Source: Silene conica (taxonomy: Eukaryota; Streptophyta; Magnoliopsida; Caryophyllales; Caryophyllaceae). Taken from it: DNA of 64,000 bases. The stretch spans positions 13,397,001-13,461,000 of the forward strand of contig CM055318.2 in the NCBI GenBank assembly GCA_029255685.2, given 5' to 3'. The notes under the pieces were generated by a model. It was not told where the DNA came from. It made no database searches and was given only the letters and a program-made list of their open reading frames with translations. Positions 48,801-59,071 of the stretch are shown in pieces (positions within the stretch are counted from its first letter, which is position 1; every line of letters starts with the position of its first letter). The position numbers and the translations under genes are program-made.

Positions 48801-51800
48801 GTGTTGTATAACTAATATACAATTGTAATTTTTCTGAGGTTTTAAATTTTTTTTTTTTAAGTTTAAGTGGTTGAGTTCAGAAATTTTAGGGTATAACTCA
48901 TATCCATTAAAACAGAACTCGCAAATTTTATTATAAAACTCGAATTATACACCACAGTTATAGTACAACTTCTAATATAGCATATTAATTTCACCCTTTC
49001 CATGACACCTTTTAAAAATTCCGTTCTTCTATTTTTGTTTTCCAATATTTTTACTTTTTGAAGACATTTTTTTAAGGTTTATACGGATAATTCATTTTCA
49101 CCAAAGTAAGTTTTTTCTTTTGTGGATATCATTTACGATGGTAACTTTTGATAAACTAAAAGAGCATTCGTGATTGATATGGATGAGAAAATATTTTTTA
49201 GGTTTGCAAAGAAAAGTCTTTTGGCAGAAGTTTCGAATAAATTCTAGAGACAACGTTTATAATGGGAGATTTTAAAATTGTAATATAAAAAATATGAGGG
49301 TTATAATAATAAAGTATCATTTGATTACCACTATACATGTGAATGAGTTGGAAAATCCTATTAATTAAGAAAAATGGAATTGTTTGGATGCCCGAGCTCA
49401 ATATACCAAATTCCATGATTTACTTTTTTTCACTTCATTGTCAATTTCACTATTATGAAGTAGGTTTAGTTTAATTGCCTAATCCCTAAGTAATTGAAAA
49501 TTCCTACATCAAGTAATTTATGTTACAGTCACATGAATTATCTAATTCACGTGTTTTTGAAATGGATGTGAGTTTAGTCTTGTCATGACAACCAAATGAC
49601 ACCCAACAACACCACTACCACCACCATCATCATCACAACAACAACAACCAACGTACTATTCAGATTAGGGAATGCAATAACTATATAAAATTAATCAAAG
49701 ATCAAAATTAACATCCAATGTTATTGAAATAAAGGTAAGTTGGGCTATGGAGGTCGTTAATATGAATCGTACCTCCAGCAAGATTTGTAACATCCTTAGA
49801 TGTGTCTTGTAACTCTTCTGGTAAGGCATCCTGCTTACGAGATAATATTAGCCTATAGTAGACCTGTCAAAACCTGACCCGACCCGAAAACCGACCGTAA
49901 CCCGACCCGTAAATAACCCGTAAATGACCCGGTTTTTTCAACCCGAACCCGAAAGATACCCGAACCCATTTTGACCCGTAAACAGCGGGTCAAAACCCGA
50001 CCCGCAGCGGGTTGACCGTTGGGTCAAGACAATATATCGTTTTTAAAATATACAATGTCAAATAAGTATTGATGACTTATAAATTTTTGAGGAAAAATAT
50101 GTATATATATGCGGTATGTCACGTCATCATCTCAAACAACATGCCACGTCATCACCTCAAACAACATGCCACGTCATCACCTCAAAGTGTGTGTCACAAC
50201 GTCACTTTCACCGTAGTACGTTGAATTGCATTCCACGTCAGCAGCGCCAACTCATCACCTCGAACCACATGCCACGTCATCACATCGAAGTGTGTGTCAC
50301 GTCGTCACTTTTAGTATAGTACGTCAAGTTACATTCCACGTTAGCACTGTCACCTCATTATTTCGACGGACCACATGTCACGTCATTACATCGAAATGTG
50401 TGTCACACTATCACTTACACCTCATTCCACATAATTGCCTAGGACCACATGTCATATCATCACCTCAAAATATATTTCATACCGTCACTTTCACCGTATT
50501 ACGTCGAACTGAGCCGCACTTCGCGTCAACACTTCCACGTCATCACCTCAGATCACATGTCACATCATCATTGTTAACTTATTTGAGTCTCATTATCGTA
50601 CTTAGCGAGTTAGTAAGGATGATGATGATGATAACGATGGTGATGTTGGTGGTGAGGGCAAAAATGGTGACAATTAAGTTAACTAAAACGAGCAAAAGGA
50701 TAAAAACGTATAAAGGGTAGAAATTACGATATAAAATATGTTTTAAAAAATGCGAGGAAAAGATGTTGATTGACCCGTATTTTTACCCGAACCCGACCCG
50801 GAACCCGTATAGACTTGACCCGTATTTTACCCGACCCGAAATACACCCGACCCGTATTTTACCCGAACCCGTATCTACCCGACCCGCAACCCGCCCGTTC
50901 GACCTGTTTGACAGGTCTAGCCTATAGGGATCTATAATGTATAAGATAAATAGTATATTGATTTACGCAGTACACATTTTACTTATTAAATTATATTTTT
51001 TCTCATATTACCCCTCTCATTACCCCCTCTTATTTTGTCTCCTCTCACTTTCAAATTTCTTCTATCCATCCCCTCTCCATCCCATCATCGGTCCCTCCGT
51101 GACTGTTAGATCAAACAAAATTGATCCAACAACCCGGACTCGACCCGAACTTGAAACAAGGACCCAACATGACTCGAACCCAAACTAAACCGATCCTATA
51201 TGACCCAATCTGAAAGTTCATAATTGTTGGAGAACCGTTATCCTTAAATAAGTTGATAATAACAAATTAAAAAATTATCCGAATCCGGAATAATGTGGTC
51301 CAACTAAATCTGACTCGAGTTCTTGCAAACCTGAACTTACCAGAATTAATTTGACCCGATCCAAACCTATCCTCATTAACCGACTATCAGATCTAGCCAC
51401 CGTCGTCACCACTAACTACCCGCCCGTGCTTCAAGTTTCCTTTTATATGATTTTTATGATAAATGTAATACGTCATATAGTAACCTCCAAACCATCCACC
51501 ACCAATTTTTCATACCACCATCCCCTCCCCTAACCCACACCGACGAGCGATACCCACCTTCTACAACTGCAAATCAACCCTAGCCACCCCCAAATAAATG
51601 AACCACCTTCCTCATCTTAGGCCAATCCCGAAGTCGTGCTCTCCCTCGAGGCCTCGACACCAACCATGAAGCCCTGCTCTCCTCTAAACATCGTCTGATG
51701 CCACTGGTCCACCATGTAAACCATGGTCACCACCCCAACCCCATACCCATCCCCCTCCCTCTCCCTCTCCCTCTCACCAGCGAACCACTGACACCCTCGC

Positions 51801-54800
51801 TTTCGCCATCCATTAAACCACCACCACCACAACAACCCCTTTCTTCCTTCCTTTCCCCCTCAACACAAACTAGACACCACCACGCCCCACACCCTTTGCC
51901 GACCACAAACAACTTGTACTTTTCCTTGTCGTCGCCACCCAAGAACCCCAACTCTTGAATAACCCAAAGGCCAAAACCCCTAAATAAAATTTTAGAAACC
52001 ATAAAACAATTATTTTGCTTAATAATTTGCAATTAACATATCAAATGCATGTTTTACAAATTTAGTAAAAAACATGTAAAAAGACGATTTTATCCTTACT
52101 AAATACTCCATCCATTCAACTATCACCTTTTTCGAGTTCTCTCCGCCACAATAATTAAAATAATTCATATATACTTAGAAAATGATTAATTAAAATATAT
52201 TCATATATGTTAACGAAATAGTAAAAAGCAGAAGAAATACTCGGATTTAGTTTATATGGCGTTGAGGGGGCTTACACGTCGACCGGCTGAATAACGAATT
52301 ACGGGTCCTCCAATCACTTCTATCGCAATTACTCCAGCAAGCTAACAAAACATCAACATTCAACCAGCTGATGGTGTTACATCTTACATGACATTAATCA
52401 ATATGTGCATATGACTATTGAGTATTGACTATATCAATTACCAAGATGTAGTCAACGTAAACATTTGTGTTATGCTCATTTGATTGATTTACACTCACAT
52501 TATCAAAATTTCTCATTTATTTATTCGAGATGCTACTTCTCTTAATTCGATTAATCAAACCACCGTTTTTATAAAAAAAAAAAATATATATACATATATA
52601 TCAGGGCCGTCTCTCAGAATTCAGAGTCCCTGTGCGAGATTTTAAGACGAGGCCCTAAGTAAATATCGTACGTCCTTTAAAAAGTTTATACTTTTATATT
52701 TTTATATTGAAAAAAAAAAAATCTCCATTTCATTTTTTTCTTCCCACTTTATTAATAGTAAGTCTTGCTTGCGACGGATCACCATTTGTGACGGATATTT
52801 TGTGAGATAAAATGGATATAAAATGAGTTAGTGGAGAAAGGGGACCACAGGAATAGTATTAGAGAGAGAGAAAAAGTGGGTATTTTGTGAGAGAAAACGG
52901 TATCCGTCACAAGCTTGCGACGGATAGTGTCGTTGCAAATAAGAATTTGTGCTTTATTAATATAAAATATATGTAAAACTTATTTTATTGAAATGAGAGA
53001 AATAAATAGAATGAAGCGAGTATATAGTAACCCTCATGTTTACAAATTTACAAAATATTTTATTATGGGTTAATATTTTCTTCCTAAACTTTCTACGTTA
53101 TTATGAACAAAATAAATATCTCGTTTTTCTAATTACACATCAAATTAATATAACATATTTTGTACATGTTTTGTAATCAATATACTCTCCGTCCTAGTTA
53201 TTTGTTTAACTTTGATTAAAATGACGTTTATGAAAAATAAGAAAAAGTAAATAAATAAATGAGACGGATAAAATAAGTGATATACAAGTTGTTTATAAAG
53301 AATTTCTAAATATTGAAAATATACATGGAAATTTAGTTAAAGGAAAAGATGATATTACATGCTAATTTAGGGGGAAAAAAATGGTAAATACAAGACAGGG
53401 GGCACAATTAATAATGGGTAGTGCTAGGGCGACACCGGGTGTTACTGATTTCGGTAACACCCTAATAAAAAAATATTAAAAAAATAGAAATTTGAAAAGT
53501 AAATTTTCGTATTTGCGCCAATCTCGAAAGGGTAGAACCGTAATTCACATATTTAATTATTTATCAAGGTGGTTGATCAAGGGAGGCCGACGGTGGTTGG
53601 CCGTCAACGCCGCCGGTCAAAGGTGGGGGTTTGACCACTAGTCTGCGGCGGTTAGCGACCATACGATAATCAACCATTAAATGAAACATCAAAAATGTTG
53701 TTAGTGAGGCTTGAACACATGACCTCTTCATTGAGTTACACATACTAATGCCACTATGCTACACAAATTATTTTGACCAATCTGTATCTCTTTTGAGATA
53801 TATACATATATTAAAACTTGAACACAAAATTTTGCTCACTTATACTTATAATAATTACTAAATAATGTTTAAAATCAATGTACCTTTAGTATAAAATCAA
53901 TATAATGCTTACTAAAGTGAATTTTTTAAAAATTGAACACAAAATTTTGCTCACTTATATTTTACATAATTATTATAAAATTTACATTTATTGTAGATGT
54001 CATATTATTTTAACAAAAAAATGTATGCACGTAAAATATAATTATGGCAAATGTACATTATATTTTCACTGGAGGTACATAATATTTTCCTATATTTCAA
54101 GCGATGCATATTTCAATATTTGATTTAACAACTTTTTATTTTCTTCAATATTTAATTTATTTTGTTTTTAAACTTAAGCATTTTGTTAGAGGTTGATTTT
54201 ATTTTAGCCAAAAGGAATATTCTTTTAATTTGTTTTAGCAAAAGGAATATTCTTTTATGAGCGATATCTTTTACTTATCAGGTTTCTTTTTTTTCTATTT
54301 TGTGAGTTTCCTTAGAGTATAAATAATATGTTATATTTTGAAAATTATTAAACGGTAAGTAAGTATGTGTTTGGCCCTGCTTTCCAACTGTTTTTTCAAC
54401 CAAAGCAATAGAAGTTGGGTCAAACACTACTTTTTAAAAAACTAAAAACTAATTTTAATAAACAGAAATTCTAAAACTGACTCCTAGAAACACCTAGAAA
54501 CAGAAGTAGCAATTTGTTATTTCTGTTTCTCTTTTCACGTTGTTCTTAAGTTATTTGAGCGCCAAAACCCAAAAAAATACCGCCAAAACCCAAAAATATA
54601 CTGCCAAATACCAACTTTCAGATTTTTTTACCTCTTATAAAATAAAATTGCCTGGTGTGAGGGTGAGTCTTACTAGATGTCGGAATTCTCGCAAGTTAAT
54701 CCCGCTCTTTTGTACCTCTATATATAACATTTTAGCAATATAAAAAAATTTGATAGAAACTAGTTAGGCCAAACACAAAGAAACTAATAAAAATAGTTTT

Positions 54801-57800
54801 TTAAAAATTTTAGCCAAACAGGACCAATTTTATCAAGAACTAGTTTTATAAAACTCATTTACAGACGTAGAATTTTTTTTTCATAAACAAGACCAAACAT
54901 GCACTAAACAAAAATTCTAAAACTGGCTCCTAAAAACACCTAGAAACAGAAGTAGCAAATTGTTACTTCTGTTTCTCTTTTCACGTTGCTCTTAAGTTAT
55001 TTGAGCGTCAAAATCAAAAAAAAATTGATAAAAACTAGTTAGGCCAAACACGATAAAACTGATAAAAATAATTTTTTTAAAAGTTTTGGCCAAACATGAA
55101 CAATTTTATGAAAAACTAGTTTTATAAAAACTCTTTTACAAAAGTAAAAATTCTTTTCCATAAATAAGGCCAAACATGCACTAATTTTCCAAAAAATATA
55201 ATATATTTCCATAATTGATTAAATTTATAATTTAATTAATAAAATAATTAGTATTACTCTTAAATTTAAATTTATAATTTATTAAATAAAATAATTAGTA
55301 TTACTCTTAAATAATATTATAATTTAATATGTCAGATTTATTTAAATATATAACTCTAATACAACTAGGTAATCAACTACTATAATATTAACCACCCATC
55401 TAAGTAGTAAAACCAACAATAATAATAGCAACTCGAGTAATGAAAGTCATATTAGCAGCAACAAGGGTAGTAAAATTAACAATAATAAATGTTGGAGTAG
55501 TGGAAGAAAAAAAATAATGACGGCGAGAGAAGTAAAAGTAATAGTAGTGACAACACATACATGTAGCGAAAGTAACAGTGGGAACAACGAAAAGAGTATA
55601 AAAAATAAATTAACAATTCGTTTTTAAGAAAACATTAACTTATTTAATACATGAGTTTGATAGAACTAACGGGTTAACCGCAAAAATAGCATGAGTTACA
55701 AACAACAGTAACCGAAAAATTAGTGAACATAATAGTATTAATAGGGAATGTAGTGAAAGAACTCATATTATCAAGGGGCCAGGATAGGTGAACGTGTCTC
55801 ATAATTTGTTGATTAATTTTACTTCTGATCTTAATTTCAAGATATAAATTGCAAATATATATGTTAACCAAATTTAGCGAATCATATTTCATAGAAAATA
55901 AAATTTAAATGAAAAATAAAAGTAGTCCAATAACAACAATTATATCGAGAGTAATGAAAGTAATTAACAATAGTAATAACGAATGTAATAAAAATAACAA
56001 TTGTAAGAACAAAATAAAGTATATATGAAAAATTAGCTAAGCCATCTATTTAAGTAAAATAGTAATAGCAGAAGTAGTGAAATCGTCTCATAATTTATTA
56101 GTTATGCAACTTTAAAATAGTTTTAGTTAATTGAAAATATATTTTAATGCTAAATAAAGGTAGCCCGTTCGAAGCCGGGCACCTCCACTAAAAATAAAAT
56201 GTACTTTTGCCAAAAATACATTGTACGTACATAATTTTTGTTGTTATAATAATATGACCTGTAATAAATGTAATTTCGTAATATAATTATATAATTATAA
56301 GTACATAAAATATTTTGTTCATTTTTTATCAAATACATTTAACTAACTGAGAATTATATTGATTTTATACCGGGTACCTTGAATATAAGTTAGAAGTACA
56401 TTTAAAGATTATTATAGGGATATATTGATTTAACTCAATATTGTGCTGATATATATATAGCAATAGAGATACTAAAATCACAACAAGATGCTTATGTTAT
56501 GGTGGTAATAGTAATTGTATTTCACTCGAGAGGTTACGGGTTCAAGCCCAATTAGGAACTTTTTTTAAAGTTTCACTTTGAGGGTTGGTTTCAACCACTG
56601 ACCGCCAATCACCGATGGTCAACGGTCCACCGGTGTTAAACGGTGGCCACCGGTGGTCAATGTTGACGGTGGTCAAACCGCCGGTGTTAACCGTCTTTGA
56701 CTATAATTCAAAATTAACTAATGTTAGTTTCCTAAACTACCCCTCACCACCAATAAATTTAAAATTTGAATGTTGAGGGAGGGAACACAAAATACGCAAG
56801 TAAATTACAATAATACCCCGGGTGTCGCTCACTTTGAGTAACACCCGGTGTCGCTATATCATTATTCATTAATAATTGAGTGAGCCCCACGAGGAAAAAG
56901 AAATCAAAATGCCTCTTGCTGGAGTCGAACACGAGCCAATCCTAAAATCTACCAATGCTTTTGCCAGCTGTGCCATTAAGTTATAGCAGTATTTAATTGT
57001 GTCAATTTAGTTATATGACTTAAACACATGTAGCAGAATTAGGCCCTAGAGATTTGGGGGGCCTGTGCGCTCGCACGGACTGCACACCCAAAAGGCCGAC
57101 CCTGATATATATACATATACCGAATAGACAACACCAAGTAGACATGATGATGATGATGATGATGATGATAATAATATAAGAGAAGAGAGGGGATTCCGCC
57201 TAACTACCAAAGACTTAATCAATCTCCGAAGTACCATTCTCTTAATCTCTAAGTTAGAATATATTTAATTGTATACTATAAATCTATAATATATCGTAAT
57301 AACTAATATTCGTACTATGTGGTTTACTTGTTTTGACGGAGTTGTACCAAACTATACCTGATAAAGGTCGGCATATGTGATTTTGGGGTTTTTAGCCTTC
57401 ACTTGTTCTGGGAAAAAACCCGAAGTTGGTTAATATAAGGGTAAAAACGGAAGACAAATGTAATTAGCTTAAAATTTCAGTTAATCTAAGTATCTAACCA
57501 CAAAGGTCAACAGCAACTTGGAGCCCCTTGTTCTGAGGACTGCTTAATGCCATCCTAATTGTACCATTTGCACCTCCCGTCTTGTTCTTGGCATCATATG
57601 AACATGCATCTTCAAATCTGCATATACCACAACACAACCTCGCTCAATATTGCTAATATATTCCAATTTTCCCAAATACGAAGTAGATTACATATCAATC
57701 ACATTCTTTTATTCCATCATATTTTAAAACTGAGTAATTATGAACTTGTTGGTAATTTAACTATAATTATCGGTTCATTTTTGCGTAATTAAGATTTTTT

Positions 57801-58474
57801 TTAGATGGGTAATTTTCAAAATAATATAAAATAAATTTAGGTTGTACGGAGTGTATGCTTATGTAGTTATTTACGGAATTGCGGTATAGTTATTGGATGA
57901 ATAACTGTCCGACAATTAAATTCACGCAGTAATAATGATTTATTACGGAATATTCAAGTAATGCAATCAAAAGGAAAATCCAAAAGTTTCATTGTTTGAC
58001 TAAATTCGTTCTCTGTATTTTACGCGCATATATAAATATGCCTCAAAATCTGATGAAGATTTTATAGAAAACTTTATCATCTTTGCATCTAGAATTCATT
58101 AACATTCTTCACAAAAATAGTTCTGAATTACTTTTCTGTTTTTGTGCCAAATTTAGGAAGACACTATCTTATCTCAGTAGAATTTTCGGATTAATAACCC
58201 AACACTAATTAAGAGTAGAAATATTCTATTAAAAAAGCAAAAACGATTCAGTGTGCATTAACGATGGTCAATTCCTGTTCGTTCAAATCAATATCTAACA
58301 GAACGGAAACAACAAAAGTTAGGATTAGTATACGGAGTGGAAAGAAGCTTACGCTAAACGGAGCATAATGGGAGCACAATTTTGGGAGGTGATAATGGTG
58401 CGGAGCTCCGTCCGAGCTGCCTCTATTTGTTCCAAGTAGTCTTCATTCACGTTTGGCCCAAATTTGTTTGCCAT
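45833..58474 (-). CDS. Ascorbate-peroxidase-like protein with altered active site
   Basis: Nine exons in transcript order: 58353-58474, 57499-57617, 57358-57407, 52276-52341, 49773-49830, 48628-48710, 48475-48539, 46216-46318, 45833-45985 (819 nt, 272 residues; plant peroxisomal/cytosolic APX are about 250-290). All borders are GT-AG and all phases agree. Class I peroxidase blocks are clear: [97 protein letters not shown] and [13 protein letters not shown]. Conserved residues kept are Arg39, proximal His164 and Asp183. The distal Trp-His pair is Phe42-Glu43, and the loop after His164, which normally holds the ascorbate-binding Arg and proximal Trp, is shortened ([14 protein letters not shown]). 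The tail ends hydrophobic ([17 protein letters not shown]), hinting at a membrane anchor as in peroxisomal APX. Normal ascorbate peroxidase activity is unlikely; heme binding is uncertain. Introns 3, 4 and 7 are swollen by transposons. Confidence 0.85.
46543..48049 (-). mobile_element. Non-autonomous Helitron in intron 7 of the APX-like gene
   Basis: On the minus strand it starts TCTATATCTATATAATAA after an A, with ATGACATGTGGC near the 5' end. It ends with the hairpin CCCGTG/CACGGG (46555-46572) eight bases before CTAG, next to T. It is 1507 bp with no coding region. Two ~130-bp direct repeats lie inside (about 46650-46785 and 47636-47767). Confidence 0.75.
49613..49650. repeat. Trinucleotide-rich microsatellite (CCA/TCA/ACA)
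   Basis: Short runs of ACC, ATC and AAC triplets in the last part of intron 5 of the APX-like gene. Low complexity only. Confidence 0.6.
49859..50919. mobile_element. Non-autonomous hAT element, 1061 bp, in intron 4 of the APX-like gene
   Basis: The termini are perfect inverted repeats TAGACCTGTCAAA and TTTGACAGGTCTA. The 8-bp target duplication GCCTATAG lies at 49851-49858 and 50920-50927. Both subterminal regions are packed with ACCCG/GACCCG motifs, resembling transposase-binding subterminal repeats of hAT elements. No transposase is present. The centre holds an ACGT-rich repeat array. Confidence 0.9.
50116..50560. repeat. ACGT-rich imperfect repeat array inside the hAT element
   Basis: About 13 ACGT cores occur in roughly 440 bp, many as CCACGTCATCAC or GTCACGTC. 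They are arranged in imperfect units of about 100-115 bp that also share ACATGCCACGTCATCAC and TGTGTGTCAC. GCCACGTCA is the known C/G-box type recognised by plant bZIP factors. Regulatory function is inferred only. Confidence 0.75.
50928..52275. other. Intron 4 remainder of the APX-like gene
   Basis: No exon or complete element was seen. It contains a (CCCTCT)n tract at about 51744-51778, ACCCG-type fragments resembling the neighbouring hAT ends, and one end of a decayed Stowaway near 52105. Confidence 0.4.
52758..52951 (+). mobile_element. Mutator-like MITE, 194 bp, nested in the hAT-like element
   Basis: It is flanked by the 11-bp direct repeat CTTTATTAATA (52747-52757 and 52952-52962), in the range of Mutator target duplications. 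The ends are imperfect inverted repeats built on CTTGCTTGCGACGG. It shares ATTTTGTGAGATAAAATGGA and following sequence with 26322-26576. Confidence 0.8.
54363..54904. mobile_element. PIF/Harbinger MITE, copy 2 (long form)
   Basis: It has the same termini as copy 1 (GTATGTGTTTGGCC and CCAAACATGCAC) and is flanked by TAA on both sides. It carries about 190 bp of extra central sequence absent from copy 1. Confidence 0.8.
54905..55181. mobile_element. PIF/Harbinger MITE, copy 3 (5'-truncated), abutting copy 2
   Basis: It starts at an internal TAAACAAAAATTCTAAAACTG of the family consensus and runs to the normal right terminus CCAAACATGCAC, followed by TAA. About 85 bp of the left end is missing. 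Confidence 0.75.
57144..57168. repeat. (ATG)n microsatellite
   Basis: About eight ATG units in intron 3 of the APX-like gene, just outside the hAT-like element. Confidence 0.9.
57618..58352. other. Intron 1 of the APX-like gene
   Basis: AT-rich, with no exon and no recognised element. Confidence 0.5.
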
Positions 58475-59071
58475 GTTATACTACTTGCACAATTTACTCA
58501 AAAACTTTGGAGTATAAACGTTAAGAATAAGTTGCGCACATCAAAATGTTACGCCAACGGTCGCCTTTTATGTGCTCCGCTCCGGAGTTGAACGAAGGAG
58601 AAATCACTTGAAAAATCTATAACTCTGACAAATTCCTTGATTATCTAATGATTTAGTCTTGCTAGAAAAGATGAATAAACTAAGGAAATAACTTGGACAA
58701 GGTCTTTATAGCTTATTAAATTTAGAGTAAATTAATAATTACTCCCTTATACGTTTTATTTTTCTAAAATTGCTCCCTTATAAATTTGTTTTTTTAAATT
58801 ACTCTCTTAATTATGTCTCAGGTCAAAAATTGCTACCAATTACGTTTTACGGTGAAAAATATATGGAATGGACGACATTGCCCTTGTGTGTGTTTACCCA
58901 ACCCAACAAACCCTTGAACTTTCATTTTACCCTAATTTTGAAATCCCAACAGTAAAAAAAAAAACCCCAAATTAATCCTAACCCTAAATTCGCAATTGAA
59001 TCCCAATTTTCGCAAATTAATCTCAATCAAACTCGAAGATTTAAGGGGTTTGCTAGAACCAGCCAAGAATA
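58475..59071. other. Spacer between divergent genes
   Basis: It must include the APX-like promoter (minus strand) and the transposase 5' region (plus strand). Related ACTCCCTTAT and GCTCCCTTATAAATTTG blocks at 58740-58790 could lie near a Mutator-like terminus. The other end is not visible, so this is unproven. Confidence 0.35.

Larger units (their letters stand above)
53416..56867. mobile_element. Mutator-like long-TIR element, 3.45 kb, nested in the hAT-like element
   Basis: The 9-bp target duplication ATTAATAAT lies at 53407-53415 and 56868-56876. The ends share GCGACACCGGGTGTTACT, and the inverted similarity extends about 350 bp inward on each side, with decay. No transposase was recognised. 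Both arms carry a tRNA-like segment with a GTTCAAGCC B-box-like motif (about 53700-53765 and 56495-56560). Harbinger MITEs sit in the middle. Confidence 0.8.
52612..57104. mobile_element. hAT-like element (4.5 kb) hosting other insertions, in intron 3
   Basis: The left end CAGGGCCG and right end CGACCCTG are inverted, and the similarity continues inward (TCCCTGTGCGAG against CTCGCACGGAC). The flanks are ATATATAT on both sides. This is the right length for hAT but low-complexity, so it is weak support. Much of the length comes from later insertions (52758-52951 and 53416-56867). A tRNA-like fragment lies near 56920-57000. No transposase remains. Confidence 0.6.

Noticed and set aside
50116-50560. 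CRISPR-like regular repeat
   Set aside because: This is plant nuclear DNA. The units are imperfect and contiguous without unique spacers, and they lie inside a hAT element.
50116-50720. Open frames of 67 and 164 codons in the ACGT-rich array
   Set aside because: They are translations of the His/Ser/Thr-rich repeat itself, with no domain and no splice context. They are by-products of the array.
53700-53765. Possible tRNA gene
   Set aside because: Only box-like motifs are present. No acceptor stem or complete cloverleaf can be drawn. The similar stretches at 56495-56560 and 56920-57000 fail in the same way.
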